From the NCBI RefSeq assembly GCF_001896135.2, contig NZ_MPOH02000016.1, positions 270,774 to 334,773 on the forward strand: a stretch of 64,000 nt of DNA. Reading direction: 5' to 3'. The DNA comes from Streptomyces phaeoluteigriseus (GTDB taxonomy: Bacteria > Actinomycetota > Actinomycetes > Streptomycetales > Streptomycetaceae). The position numbers and the translations under genes are program-made. This document shows, one piece after another, positions 1 through 8,589 of this stretch. How positions within the stretch are numbered: position 1 is the stretch's first letter; every line of letters starts with the position of its first letter. The notes under the pieces are model-generated. The model ran no database searches. It was not told the origin of the DNA and saw only the letters and a program-made list of their open reading frames with translations.

Positions 1-627
1 CTGGCGGGGGTCGGTGGGCGCCGTCCCCGCGGGCGGCTCCGACTCCGGGGCCGGGGTGGTGGGGGCCGCTTCCGGGGTCGTACCGCCGACCGGGGCGAAG
101 CCCTGACGTTCCTGTTCGTGGAAGCCCGGTGGCAGGGGGCCGGGCAGGAAGGCCGTCGGTCCCGAGGGACGGTCCGACGGCGGCTCCCAGGCGGCGCGGT
201 GCCCTGCGGGGTGCCGGTCGGGCGGATCGTCGGGCCGCGGGTCGGACGGATCGCCGTCAGCCGCCCCGGCCGACGACGGTTGCTTCCCCGTCGGCTCCCC
301 CGCCCACCAGTCGGCCCGCCCGGGCGCCTCCCGGCGCGGCCCCGGCACCGAAGCCGGCGCCGAAGGAGGTACCGGACCGGGTCCCGAACCGACGGCCGAC
401 TCCGCCGCCCTCGGCTCCGCGTCCTGCGGTGCTTCAGCCGGAGCGGACCGCTCGGCCGGAACCACGTCGCCCGGGCCGCCCGATCTGACCGTCCCCGCCG
501 CCGACGCGAATCTGTCGTCCAGCGAGTCCACGGCGGCCGTGGGGCCGGTGTCCTCGGTGGTGTCGTCGTACAACTGGCCCCACCAGTCGTCCTCGTGACC
601 GGTGGGCCTTGCCCCCTGCTGGCTCAT
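1..627 (-). CDS. N-terminal part of a large Streptomyces protein, cut by window edge
   Basis: An ATG at 627 opens a frame of 209 codons that runs off the window start without a stop. Residues 11-45 carry an acidic, Trp-rich motif (DDWWGQLYDD, then DTGP and DSLDDRF); the rest is Pro/Ala/Gly-rich low-complexity linker. I recall this N-terminus on Streptomyces proteins that end in a PP2C-like phosphatase domain, but no catalytic domain lies inside the window, so the function is inferred weakly. No signal peptide or membrane segment is seen. The ribosome site is weak (CAGGGAC). It is divergent from the regulator at 1075 with about 450 bases between. Confidence 0.6.
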   Translation of the reverse strand, partial: MSQQGARPTGHEDDWWGQLYDDTTEDTGPTAAVDSLDDRFASAAGTVRSGGPGDVVPAERSAPAEAPQDAEPRAAESAVGSGPGPVPPSAPASVPGPRREAPGRADWWAGEPTGKQPSSAGAADGDPSDPRPDDPPDRHPAGHRAAWEPPSDRPSGPTAFLPGPLPPGFHEQERQGFAPVGGTTPEAAPTTPAPESEPPAGTAPTDPRQ

Positions 628-1074
628 GTCCCTGATTGTCCACCGCGAGGGCCGCGGGGAAACGGGGCATCGGGAAAATGCGTCGCAGCCCGTGCGGGAA
701 CAGCCGTGCGAGCGGCGCGTGGTGAGGGCCGCCGGGCGGTTCCACCCCCCACGGGAGAACCGCCCGGCGACTCGGGGGTGGTCCGGGCCCATATCCCCTA
801 TGCGCCCCTGCGCGTCATGAGCCCGGACCACGTCCCCGGGTGCACCCCGGCGCCGGGCCGGCACGGCCGACAGGCCCGGGTGTGCACGGTCTTCCTGGTG
901 ATCCGCTGTGGCGGACGATCGGGACGTCCGCGGATGATCACCGGTTACCGCCGTGGCCACACCTTGGCAGAGTGACCGGGGCCGGGGCGATGATGTACCG
1001 CGGCGGGATCACGCCGTGGCGGGTTCCCGCCAGTCAGGTCAGGCATGTCCGGGAGAGGCGGAGGGGCGGCAGCG
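628..1074. other. divergent intergenic region
   Basis: Non-coding by codon bias in all frames. It must hold the promoters of the two divergent neighbours, but I see no clear -10/-35 pair or operator. Confidence 0.4.
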
Positions 1075-2058
1075 GTGCTGGGAGCGATCGGGCTCGACGA
1101 ACGGCACGAGTCGGCGTACCGCGCGCTGGTGTCCGTGGGCGCCGCCGACGTGCCGGACCTGGCGCGCCGGCTGACGCTCGGTGAGCAGGACACGGAGCGG
1201 ACGCTGCGCAGGCTGGAGCGGCACGGGCTGGCGGCGCAGTCCTCGGGCCGGCCGGGCCGCTGGGTGGCGGCGCCTCCGGGTGTGGCGCTGGGCGCGCTGC
1301 TCACCCGGCAGCGCCACGAACTGGAGCAGGCGGAGCTGGCGGCGGCGCTGCTCGCCGAGGAGTACCGGGCCGCGGCGGCCGAACCGTCCGTGCACGACCT
1401 GGTCGAGGTGGTGACCGGCGCGGCAGCGGTTTCCCAGCGCTTCCTCCAGATCCAGCTGGGCGCCACCGAGGAGGTGTGCGCGCTGGTCACGGGTACGCCG
1501 GTGGCGGTGACCGGCGTGGAGAACGAGGCGGAGGAGCAGGCGGCGGCCCGCGGGGTGCGGTACCGCGTGGTGCTGGAGCGCGCGGTCCTCGACCAGCCGG
1601 ACGGCGTCACGGAGCTGACGGCCGCGCTGGCCCGCGACGAACAGGTGCGGGTCGTGGACGAGGTGCCGACGAAGCTGGTCGTCGCGGACGGCTCGCTGGC
1701 GCTGGTGCCGCTGACCGTGCGCTCGGCGGAGCCCGCGGCGCTGGTGGTGCACGCCAGCGGGCTGCTGGAACTGCTGTCGGGCCTGTTCGAGTCGGTGTGG
1801 CGGCAGGCCCTGCCCCTACGGCTCGGTGAGCGGGGTGTCACGGAGGAGGCGCCGGCCGGTCCCGACGCCGCCGATCTGGAGATCCTGTCGCTGCTGCTGG
1901 CGGGTCTGACCGACGCGAGCGTCGCCAAACAGCTCGACGTGGGGCTGCGGACCGTACAGCGCCGGGTGAGACGCCTGATGGAGCTGACCGGTGCGGCGAC
2001 CCGGCTCCAACTGGGCTGGCACGCGCACGAGCGCGGCTGGGTGACCCGGGAGCGCTGA
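1075..2058 (+). CDS. TrmB/LuxR-type helix-turn-helix transcriptional regulator
   Basis: Cytoplasmic DNA-binding regulator of about 327 residues. The first 70 residues form a TrmB-like winged helix (DVPDLARRLTLGEQDTERTLRRLERHG), the middle is an unassigned sensor-like region, and the last 60 residues hold a LuxR-type HTH (LEILSLLLAGLTDASVAKQL, then RTVQRRVRRLM). I chose GTG 1075 because GGAGGGG lies about 8 bases upstream and homologues start near LGAIGLDE; an in-frame ATG at 1045 has a poorer site. The family is widespread and usually lacks a known ligand. The neighbours do not reveal a target; autoregulation is possible but not shown. Confidence 0.8.
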   Translation: MLGAIGLDERHESAYRALVSVGAADVPDLARRLTLGEQDTERTLRRLERHGLAAQSSGRPGRWVAAPPGVALGALLTRQRHELEQAELAAALLAEEYRAAAAEPSVHDLVEVVTGAAAVSQRFLQIQLGATEEVCALVTGTPVAVTGVENEAEEQAAARGVRYRVVLERAVLDQPDGVTELTAALARDEQVRVVDEVPTKLVVADGSLALVPLTVRSAEPAALVVHASGLLELLSGLFESVWRQALPLRLGERGVTEEAPAGPDAADLEILSLLLAGLTDASVAKQLDVGLRTVQRRVRRLMELTGAATRLQLGWHAHERGWVTRER

Positions 2059-2122
2059 CCGGCGCCGCGGGACCCCACCCGCTCGACCTGCCCACGCTGT
2101 CCGCTTCCGGCAGGCTGGGCAG

Positions 2123-2605
2123 ATGGGAGCGTGGGAACTCCTGCTGGTCGGGCTGGTCATGCTGCTCGGTCTGTGCGGAGTGCTGGTGCCCGGCCTGCCG
2201 GGATCGTGGCTGGTGTGGGCCGCGGTCCTGTGGTGGGCGCTCAAGGATCCCGAGCCGGTCGCCTGGCTGGTGCTGGTGGGCGCGACGGGCGCCCTGTTCC
2301 TGTGCCAGGTGGTGCGCTGGGCGCTGCCGCCGCGCCGTCTGAAGACGAGCGGTGCCACCCGCCGGATGGCCGGATACGCCGGAGCAGGCGCCTTCCTCGG
2401 CTTCTTCCTGGTGCCGGTGCTCGGCGCGATCCCGGGTTTCCTGGGCGGTGTCTATCTCTCCGAGCGGCTCCGCCTGGGCCGCCCCGATGCGGCCCGCGCC
2501 TCCCTGCGCACGGTGATGCGGGCGGGCGGCTCCAGCATCCTGGCGGAACTCTTCACCTGTCTGCTGATCACCGGCGCGTGGCTGCTGGCGGTGCTGTGGT
2601 GGTAG
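2123..2605 (+). CDS. DUF456 family membrane protein
   Basis: 160-residue integral membrane protein of the DUF456 family, with hydrophobic segments near residues 4-27, 43-65, 88-110 and 138-158. The Gly-rich stretch around residues 87-112 (YAGAGAFLGFFLVPVLGAIP) is typical of the family. Biochemical function is unknown. The gene stands alone 64 bases after the regulator and convergent with ogt. ATG 2123 is preceded only by a weak GGCTGGGCAG ribosome site. Confidence 0.8.
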   Translation: MGAWELLLVGLVMLLGLCGVLVPGLPGSWLVWAAVLWWALKDPEPVAWLVLVGATGALFLCQVVRWALPPRRLKTSGATRRMAGYAGAGAFLGFFLVPVLGAIPGFLGGVYLSERLRLGRPDAARASLRTVMRAGGSSILAELFTCLLITGAWLLAVLWW

Positions 2606-2673
2606 GCGCCGGTGGCCCCGGGCAGCCCCTGCGGTAGGCCGCGGTAGCCCTCGTGGCCCCCAGTGGTCCCGGG

Positions 2674-2687
2674 TCCTGGGCCCAGGA
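2674..2687. terminator. palindrome between convergent genes
   Basis: Perfect 14-base palindrome TCCTGGGCCCAGGA between the convergent DUF456 and ogt genes. It has no loop and no T tract, so a termination role is inferred from position only. Confidence 0.3.
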
Positions 2688-2834
2688 GCCTGTGTGCCGG
2701 GCCGGGGGTGAGGCGGCGCTGCTGACCGGCCCGCACGGTCTCGGGCCCCACTTCAGCGAGGAGGTCATCCGCGTCCGTCCCCTCCGATGCACGGCTGGGG
2801 CCTGGAGGAGGACGGTTCCCCGGCTCCCCGGCTC

Positions 2835-3395
2835 CTAGAGCGCCCCCACCGGGCTTCCTCCCACGCCCCCTTCCACAACCCGCTCCACAGCCTCTTCCAC
2901 GGCCGCTTCCACGGCGTCCGCCATGGCCCCCTCCAGCGTCAGCAGCCGCACCTTGCGCTCCAGGCCGCCCGCGTAGCCGGTCAGCGAGCCGTCGGCGCCG
3001 ATGACGCGGTGGCAGGGCCGGACGATCAGCAGCGGGTTGGCGCCGATGGCCCCGCCGACGGCCCGTACGGCGGCCCGTGAGGCTCCGACGCGGGCCGCGA
3101 TCTCGCCGTACGTCGTGGTGGCGCCGTAGGGCACGGCGTCCAGGGCGGCCCATACGCGCCTGCGGAACGGCGTGCCCTCGGCGCGCAGTTCCAGCCGGAA
3201 CTCCTCCAGGTCGCCGGCGAAGTAGGCGGCGAGCTGCTCCCGGGCGGCGCGGAAGGGGCCGGGGTCGCGCCGCCAGTCCTCCTGGACGGTCCTGCCGCCC
3301 TTCTGCCCGGGGACGGACAGCGAGGTGAGCGCGCCGTCCTGGCCCGCGGTGAGGAGCAGGGGGCCGAGCGGGCTGTCGACGCTAGTGAAGTACAT
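2835..3395 (-). CDS. ogt: methylated-DNA--[protein]-cysteine S-methyltransferase
   Basis: Suicide DNA-repair enzyme of about 186 residues that moves the alkyl group from O6-alkylguanine to its own cysteine. The active-site motif PCHRV is near residue 130, followed by the family's GGLERK region; an N-terminal beta domain starts MYFTSVDSPLG. The C-terminal tail of about 25 residues is acidic and Val/Glu-rich and extends past the usual end. ATG 3395 follows a strong GGAGGAA site and overlaps the end of the ada-alkA gene by 14 bases, so the two are translationally coupled. I expect induction by alkylation damage through the upstream Ada-type protein. Confidence 0.93.
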   Translation of the reverse strand: MYFTSVDSPLGPLLLTAGQDGALTSLSVPGQKGGRTVQEDWRRDPGPFRAAREQLAAYFAGDLEEFRLELRAEGTPFRRRVWAALDAVPYGATTTYGEIAARVGASRAAVRAVGGAIGANPLLIVRPCHRVIGADGSLTGYAGGLERKVRLLTLEGAMADAVEAAVEEAVERVVEGGVGGSPVGAL

Positions 3396-4770
3396 GAGGT
3401 TCCTCCGCTGCACGCAGGTGGTGAAGGGCGTACGTCCGCCAGGGACGCCAGCTGTCGGGGACGCCGGCGCCGGGCGGCGCGACGTCGGGGTCGCCGAGGG
3501 CGCGGGCCCGGATCGCCGCCACGGTACGGCCGTCCAGGCCGGGCAGGGCGAGCAGCGCCTGCTGGGCGTCGTCCCGGTCGACGCCCGGGTCGAGCCGTAC
3601 GGTGCCGTCGGCGAGGGCGGCGGCGAGCCTGCCCAGGGTGCCGCCGGAGTCGGCGAGGGCGGCCGGTTCGGGGAAGAGGTGAGTGAGGCCGCCGTGCGGC
3701 GCGTCCAGGGTCTTGCCGTGGGCGCGGACCAGGTGTGCGGCCTCTGCACGACCCACCAGCGCGCGCACCGCGTACTCCTCCGGGTCGGCGGTGCCCGGCG
3801 CGCGCAGGCCGGGCCGTGCGGCGACGAGCGGGGCGAGCCTCGGGTGGGCGCCGAGCCGCTCGTCGACGGCGTACGGGTCGGCGTCGAGGTCGAGGAGCCG
3901 GCGCAGCCGCTGGACGGCGGTGGTGAGGTCGCGCGGGTCGGTGAGGTGCAGGCGCGCGTCGAGCCAGCCGCCGGGGTGGACGGCGCCGCCGGGTGTGAGG
4001 CCCGGCCTTTCCTCGACGGCGACGACGCCGGTGCCGTAGGGGAGGCGGAGCGTCCGGCGGTAGGTCCGGCCGCCCGGCGGGCCGCTCACCTCCTCGACAC
4101 CGGGCACTGCCTCCCGTTCCAGCAGGTCGAACACCGGGCCGGCGCGATAGGGGCCCCGGTGGGCGAGCCGCAGCGGGATTCCGGCTCCGGACACGGCCGT
4201 ACGGTCCTGGCGCGGGGCCGCCGCCCGCAACTGGGTCGGCGTGGCGGCGTACACGGCCCGGATCGTGTCGTTGAACTGGCGCACGCTGGCGAAGCCGGAC
4301 GCGAAGGCGATCTCGGTGACCGGCAGTCCGGTCGTCCGGAGCAGGACCCGCGCGGTGTGCGCACGCTGCGCGCGGGCGAGGGCGACGGGGCCCGCGCCGA
4401 GTTCGGCGGTGAGCTGGCGCTGCACCTGGCGGGCGCTGTAGCCGAGGCGTGCGGCGAGCCCGGCGACGCCCTCCCTGTCGACGACGCCGTCGCCGATCAG
4501 CCGCATGGCGCGGCCCACGACGTCGGCGCGCACGTTCCACTCGGCGGACCCCGGGCTGGCGTCCGGCCGGCACCGCCGGCAGGCCCGGAAGCCCGAGCCC
4601 TGCGCGGCGGCGGCCGTGGTGAAGAACCGCACGTTGCGGCGTTTGGGCGTCACGGCGGGGCAGCTGGGCCGGCAGTAGATGCCGGTCGTCTCGACGGCGA
4701 AGTAGAACGCGCCGTCGAACCGGGCGTCCCGGCTGCGGACCGCCTCGTACCTGCTCTCCTCGTCCATCAC
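3382..4770 (-). CDS. Ada-like regulator fused to AlkA-type glycosylase domain
   Basis: 462-residue fusion. Residues 30-75 are the Ada zinc domain (YCRPSCP, later CRRC: four cysteines, the first accepting methyl from phosphotriesters). Residues 85-185 form an AraC-type HTH (GLAARLGYSARQVQRQL; VTEIAFASGFASVRQFN). The rest is AlkA-like: an AlkA N-domain and an HhH segment with LPGLDGRTVAAIRARALGD. After this the sequence is shorter than E. coli AlkA and the catalytic Asp position is not evident (APPGAGVPD, then WRPWRTYA), so glycosylase activity is doubtful. It likely senses methylation and activates itself plus ogt, which starts inside its 3' end. From memory the S. coelicolor pair is SCO6150/SCO6151. 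Confidence 0.88.
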   Translation of the reverse strand: MMDEESRYEAVRSRDARFDGAFYFAVETTGIYCRPSCPAVTPKRRNVRFFTTAAAAQGSGFRACRRCRPDASPGSAEWNVRADVVGRAMRLIGDGVVDREGVAGLAARLGYSARQVQRQLTAELGAGPVALARAQRAHTARVLLRTTGLPVTEIAFASGFASVRQFNDTIRAVYAATPTQLRAAAPRQDRTAVSGAGIPLRLAHRGPYRAGPVFDLLEREAVPGVEEVSGPPGGRTYRRTLRLPYGTGVVAVEERPGLTPGGAVHPGGWLDARLHLTDPRDLTTAVQRLRRLLDLDADPYAVDERLGAHPRLAPLVAARPGLRAPGTADPEEYAVRALVGRAEAAHLVRAHGKTLDAPHGGLTHLFPEPAALADSGGTLGRLAAALADGTVRLDPGVDRDDAQQALLALPGLDGRTVAAIRARALGDPDVAPPGAGVPDSWRPWRTYALHHLRAAEEPHVLH

Positions 4771-5037
4771 GGGTCCCAGTCTTCGCCCGCGCTCAGGATG
4801 TCGCTAGCGGAAATCGGACATGGCGGTGACGGCCGGACCCCGGTCGTCCGCCCTGACCGGTGACCGGTCCGGTCCCCCGTCGGACCGTGACCGACCCGGC
4901 CCCCGGCCTCACCGGTGACCGGCCCGGCCCTCCCCCGTCCTCACCGGTCCGGACCGCCGCGCCGCGCCCGGGCGGCGGCCCGTCGGTGCTTCGTCACGGC
5001 TGCCGGGCGTGCTCGGGCCACCGGTCGTCCCGGCCCT

Positions 5038-6135
5038 TCACCACCCCGCGCGCTTGGCCCGCCCGGCGGCCCGGCCGGCGGCCTGCTTGCGCCGCCAGTC
5101 GTCCCGGACGTCCCCGCGGAGACGGGCGTCGGACTTGGCGACGATCCACTGGTTCTCCCGGACGAGCTTGCGGTAGCTGTCCAGCCGCCGGACCGGCAGT
5201 TCGCCCTCCTCCACGGCTTCGAGCACCGCGCAGCCCGGCTCGCGCTCGTGGGCGCAGTCCTGGAAGCGACAGCGCCGGGCCAGCTCCTCGATCTCGGCGA
5301 ACACCTGACCGACGCCGTGTCCGGCGTCCCACAGCCCGACGCCGCGCAGTCCCGGCGTGTCGATGAGGACGCCGCCGCCGGGCAGTGGCAGCAGGTTGCG
5401 GGTGGTCGTGGTGTGCCGCCCCTTGCCGTCCATGTCACGGGTGGCCCGCACGTCCATGACGTCCTCGCCGACGAGCGCGTTGGCGAGGGTCGACTTGCCC
5501 GCGCCGGACGCCCCGAGCAGCACGGAGGTGTCCCGGCCGAGGAGAGCGGCCAGTTCCCCGACGCCGTGCCCGGCCATGGCGCTGGCGGTGAGCACGGGCA
5601 CGCCGGGCGCGCTGTTCTCGACGTCCTCGACGAAGTACGCCAGCGTGGCCGGGTCGGTGACGAGGTCGGCCTTGGTGAGTACGACGACGGGCTGGGCGCC
5701 GGACTCCCAGGCCAGTGCCAGGAACCGCTCGACCCGCCCGAGGTCGAGTTCGACGGCGAGCGACAGGGCGACGATCGCGTGGTCGACGTTGGCCGCGAGG
5801 ATCTGCCCCTCGGACCGCTTGGAGGAGGTGGAGCGCACGAAGGCGGTACGGCGCGGCAGGTACGTCCGTACGTAGCGCGGGCTGCCGTCGGGGTCGACGG
5901 CGACCCAGTCCCCGGTGCACACGACGCGCAGCGGGTCGTGCGGGGTGACGAAGGCGGTGTCCGCGCGGATGACGCCGTCGCCGGTGACGACGTCGCACTG
6001 GCCACGGTCGACACGGACGACCCGGCCCGGCAGCAGACCGCGTTCGGCGTGTACGGCGAACTCGGCCGCCCATCCCTCGTCCCAGCCGTAGGAGGCCAGC
6101 GGGTGGGACGGAGCCGGGGAGGTGGAGAGATTCAA
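5038..6135 (-). CDS. rsgA: ribosome small subunit-dependent GTPase A
   Basis: Circularly permuted GTPase that helps mature the 30S subunit. The order is as expected: N-terminal OB fold, then G4 (TKAD), G1 P-loop (GASGAGKS), G3 (DTPGLRG), and a C-terminal zinc finger (CRFQDCAHEREPGC). I chose TTG 6135 (LNLSTSPAPSHPLASYGW) because GAAGGG sits 6 bases upstream and homologues begin there; the open frame extends to 6315 but the extra 60 residues look non-coding. About 365 residues. The gene stands alone in the minus direction, next to ada-alkA/ogt as in other Streptomyces. Confidence 0.9.
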   Translation of the reverse strand: MNLSTSPAPSHPLASYGWDEGWAAEFAVHAERGLLPGRVVRVDRGQCDVVTGDGVIRADTAFVTPHDPLRVVCTGDWVAVDPDGSPRYVRTYLPRRTAFVRSTSSKRSEGQILAANVDHAIVALSLAVELDLGRVERFLALAWESGAQPVVVLTKADLVTDPATLAYFVEDVENSAPGVPVLTASAMAGHGVGELAALLGRDTSVLLGASGAGKSTLANALVGEDVMDVRATRDMDGKGRHTTTTRNLLPLPGGGVLIDTPGLRGVGLWDAGHGVGQVFAEIEELARRCRFQDCAHEREPGCAVLEAVEEGELPVRRLDSYRKLVRENQWIVAKSDARLRGDVRDDWRRKQAAGRAAGRAKRAGW

Positions 6136-6530
6136 GACAGACCCTTCACAGGGGCGGTCCCGGCGGCACGCTCGAAGGCGCGCGGAAGCTCGTGTGGCTC
6201 GTGTGGTCAGCCGGGGACCGCGGAGGTGGGGTGGACGAACGTCTGGTGGCTGCGAACAGCACCCGTGTCGGCGACAGTCATCGGTCACACCTCCTGATCC
6301 GTGTTCTCGCGTCATCCGGGTCGCGGCCGGTGGCCGTCGGATGAAGCCCCGTCAGGATAGGGCCGTGCTGGGGAAGGACGCCAACTGGTTTCCCCGACCC
6401 GCGCCGGAGACCCGCCAGGATGGACCCGTGACGCACATCACACCCCTCAGGGCGATCGTTTCTCCGCCCTTCCGGGGTCATGAAGAGTGACTGTCCCACC
6501 GTGGGGACCGCAGGAAAGGACACCACCGCG
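6136..6530. other. rsgA / DUF4287 divergent intergenic region
   Basis: 395 bases with no conserved gene. It holds the small minus-strand frame at 6207-6281 and, by position, the promoters of rsgA and of the DUF4287 gene. I see no obvious operator. Confidence 0.4.
6207..6281 (-). CDS. candidate 24-residue leader or small ORF
   Basis: ATG 6281 follows an almost ideal ribosome site, AGGAGGTGTGACCG, stronger than most genes here. It opens a 25-codon frame (MTVADTGAVRSHQTFVHP and so on) ending at TGA 6207-6209, 71 bases before the rsgA start and in another frame. No membrane segment and no run of a single amino acid suggests an attenuator. It could be a leader peptide, a small protein, or chance. 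Only the ribosome site and position support it. Confidence 0.35.
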   Translation of the reverse strand: MTVADTGAVRSHQTFVHPTSAVPG

Positions 6531-6743
6531 ATGAACGCTCCCGTGAAGGGCCCCGCCAGCTATTTCCCCTCGATCGAGAAGAAGTACGGCCGTCCGATCG
6601 CCGAGTGGCAGGAGCTGATCCGCAGCTCGCCGCTGACCCGGCACATGGAGCTGGTCGCCTGGCTCAAGTCCGAGCACGGCCTCGGGCACGGCCACGCCAA
6701 CGCCCTCGTGGCGCACAACCTCGCGGAGAAGAAGGACAGTTGA
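6531..6743 (+). CDS. DUF4287 domain-containing small protein
   Basis: 70-residue soluble protein matching DUF4287 over nearly its full length (SYFPSIEKKYGRPIAEWQ; then MELVAWLKSEHGLGHGHANA). Function unknown. I chose ATG 6531 over an in-frame start at 6480 because it follows AGGAAAGGACACC and homologues begin MNxPxKGPASYFPSIE. Monocistronic. Confidence 0.85.
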   Translation: MNAPVKGPASYFPSIEKKYGRPIAEWQELIRSSPLTRHMELVAWLKSEHGLGHGHANALVAHNLAEKKDS

Positions 6744-6986
6744 GCCGGCCGCACCGCCCTGTGGGACCCCTGTGGGACACCTGTGCGGGACGGGAACACA
6801 GAGGCATGTCCGCGCCGTGCCGGGGAAGCCGCAACGAGCGGGCGGGGCGCCCGCGACCCGCCTGGCGGCGCTGGGCCGTACGGCCGGAAAAGGGCGGCCG
6901 GAAAGGGTGGCCGGAAAAGGGCGCTGTCCTCCCTTCCCGCCGCGCCGGGACCGAGCTTCGGCCTGCGGCCTCGGAGGGGACCGAGT

Positions 6987-7340
6987 GTGGAAGGCGCACG
7001 TGACGTGAGGAAACCCGCTCCCGCGCACGACGGTGCCGTGCTGGAGGTGAGCCCGTTGTCCGACCGTGCCGGAATCCGCGTCAGCGGCGAGATCGGCGTC
7101 ACCACCCGCCCGTCCTGGGAGGACGCCCTCGCCGAACTGGCCCGACGGCACGCGGACGTGTCCTACGTCGAACTCTCCCGCGTGGGCTTCGTCGACGTGG
7201 CCGGGGTGTCGGCGCTCGCCGTCACCGCGATGAACCTGCCGGGCGGACGGGTCGTCGTGGAGTGTCCGCCCCCGCAACTGTCGCGCGTACTGGCCCTGTT
7301 CTGGCCCGCGCTGTCCGGGATCGAGGTGGCGCCGCGATGA
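6987..7340 (+). CDS. STAS domain-containing protein
   Basis: About 117 residues. After a short N-terminal lead comes a STAS/anti-anti-sigma-like fold: ISGE-like strand (RVSGEIGVTTRPSWEDAL), then YVELSRVGFVDVAGVSALAV, where the family would place the phosphorylatable Ser/Thr; here the motif reads DVAGV, so the usual Ser is absent. GTG 6987 has GGAGGGG 7 bases upstream; a later GTG at 7005 is possible. Its stop overlaps the next start as ATGA, so it is co-translated with the MEDS/ATPase protein. Together they suggest a partner-switching or sensor module for a sigma factor or two-component output not seen nearby. Confidence 0.75.
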   Translation: MEGARDVRKPAPAHDGAVLEVSPLSDRAGIRVSGEIGVTTRPSWEDALAELARRHADVSYVELSRVGFVDVAGVSALAVTAMNLPGGRVVVECPPPQLSRVLALFWPALSGIEVAPR

Positions 7341-8290
7341 CGACCGCAGCCGACAGGAAGGACGAGAAGGCCGGGAAGGACGAAACGTTCGAACACCCGG
7401 CGCTGTTCTACCGCGACGGACAGGAGTACACCGACCACATGGTGCCCTTCGTCCGGGAGGGTCTGGCCCTCGGCGAGCCCGTCGCGGTGGCCGTACCCGG
7501 CCCCAACCTGGACCTCATCAGGTCCGGCCTCGGGCCGGACGCCGAGGACGTCCTCCTCCTGGACATGACCGACGCCGGCCGCAACCCCGGGCGGATCATC
7601 CCCCGCGTACTGCGCGCGTTCTCCGACGCCCATCCGCACGCGCGCGTGCGGATCGTCGGGGAGCCGGTCTGGGCCGGCCGCAGCTCCGTGGAGTACCCGG
7701 CGTGCGCGCAGCACGAGGCGCTGATCAACGCGGCCTTCGCGGGCCGGGCGGCGACGATCCTGTGCCCGTACGACGAGACCCGGCTGGACGCGGACGTACT
7801 CGCGGACGCGCGGCTCACCCACCCCACCGTTATCGCCGGGGGCCGCGAACGGGCAAGCGACGCCTACGACTGGCAGGCCGTGGTGGACCGGTACAACGAG
7901 GTGCTCGTGCCCGCCCCGGACGCCACCGTCTTCACCTTCGGCTCCGCCGAACTTCCCGACGTCCGCCACTTCGCCGTCGACCGGGCCGCGCGGCTGGGCC
8001 TCGGCGGGCAGCGCCTCCAGGACCTGGAACTGGCCGTCGCGGAGCTGACGACCAACAGCGTGGTGCACGGCGGTGGACAGGGCACGCTCTGGATCTGGAC
8101 CGAGGCCGGGCAGGTCGTGTGCGAGGTTCGCGACCGGGGCCGGCTCATCGACCCGCTGGCCGGCCGCAGGCCGCCGGCGCGCGGCCAGATCGGCGGCCGG
8201 GGCCTGATGCTGGTGCACTACGTGGCCGACCTGGTGCGCCTGCACACGGCACCGGACGGCACGACCGTGCGCATGTACCTCGGCCTGTAG
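7337..8290 (+). CDS. MEDS domain / HATPase anti-sigma-type sensor
   Basis: 317-residue cytoplasmic protein. Residues 20-180 form a MEDS domain (HPALFYRDGQEYTDHMVPFV; GEPVWAGRSSVEYPACAQHE), a sensor fold found with histidine kinases. Residues 195-315 are a GHKL ATPase of the RsbW/anti-sigma type (LELAVAELTTNSVVHGGG N-box; VRDRGRLIDP G1; GGRGLMLVHYVAD G2). No phosphoacceptor His box is present, so it is likelier an anti-sigma or Ser kinase than a true sensor kinase. ATG 7337 overlaps the STAS stop (ATGA), showing coupling. Confidence 0.85.
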   Translation: MTTAADRKDEKAGKDETFEHPALFYRDGQEYTDHMVPFVREGLALGEPVAVAVPGPNLDLIRSGLGPDAEDVLLLDMTDAGRNPGRIIPRVLRAFSDAHPHARVRIVGEPVWAGRSSVEYPACAQHEALINAAFAGRAATILCPYDETRLDADVLADARLTHPTVIAGGRERASDAYDWQAVVDRYNEVLVPAPDATVFTFGSAELPDVRHFAVDRAARLGLGGQRLQDLELAVAELTTNSVVHGGGQGTLWIWTEAGQVVCEVRDRGRLIDPLAGRRPPARGQIGGRGLMLVHYVADLVRLHTAPDGTTVRMYLGL

Positions 8291-8413
8291 GCACCCCGGC
8301 CCCACGCGCGCACCTGCCACGGCCGCCCTCCCCGCGCCCCTTGCCCCCCACCACACACAGGCACCCTCGCCACGCCTCCCCCGCGCTGACGCCCTCACCG
8401 CGCCTCCCCAGCG

Positions 8414-8428
8414 TTGACGCCCCGTCAA
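8414..8428. promoter_or_regulatory. inverted repeat upstream of phoD
   Basis: TTGACG-CCC-CGTCAA, a perfect 6-base inverted repeat 160 bases before the phoD start, inside the 299-base gap 8291-8589. It is a candidate operator or -35 element; I see no clear PhoP box (GTTCACC repeats) here. Confidence 0.35.
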
Positions 8429-8589
8429 GGCGCCCCGGATGCCACTCCGTCCGGCGACCGCCGTACCGAAGAAGCGTCACATCTGCCGGAATTACGAGGA
8501 TCGTCCGCTTAGCATCTAGAGGGCCCGCGCCGCGGGCTCCGGCCGCCGAGGCCGCAGACGCCCCCTGATCCTCACGGGAGCCGAGCCCC

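Noticed and set aside
5038..6315. Longer rsgA start at 6315
   Set aside because: The extra 60 residues are Arg/Cys-rich without homology, overlap the small ORF with a strong ribosome site, and a TTG with a good site lies at the homology start.
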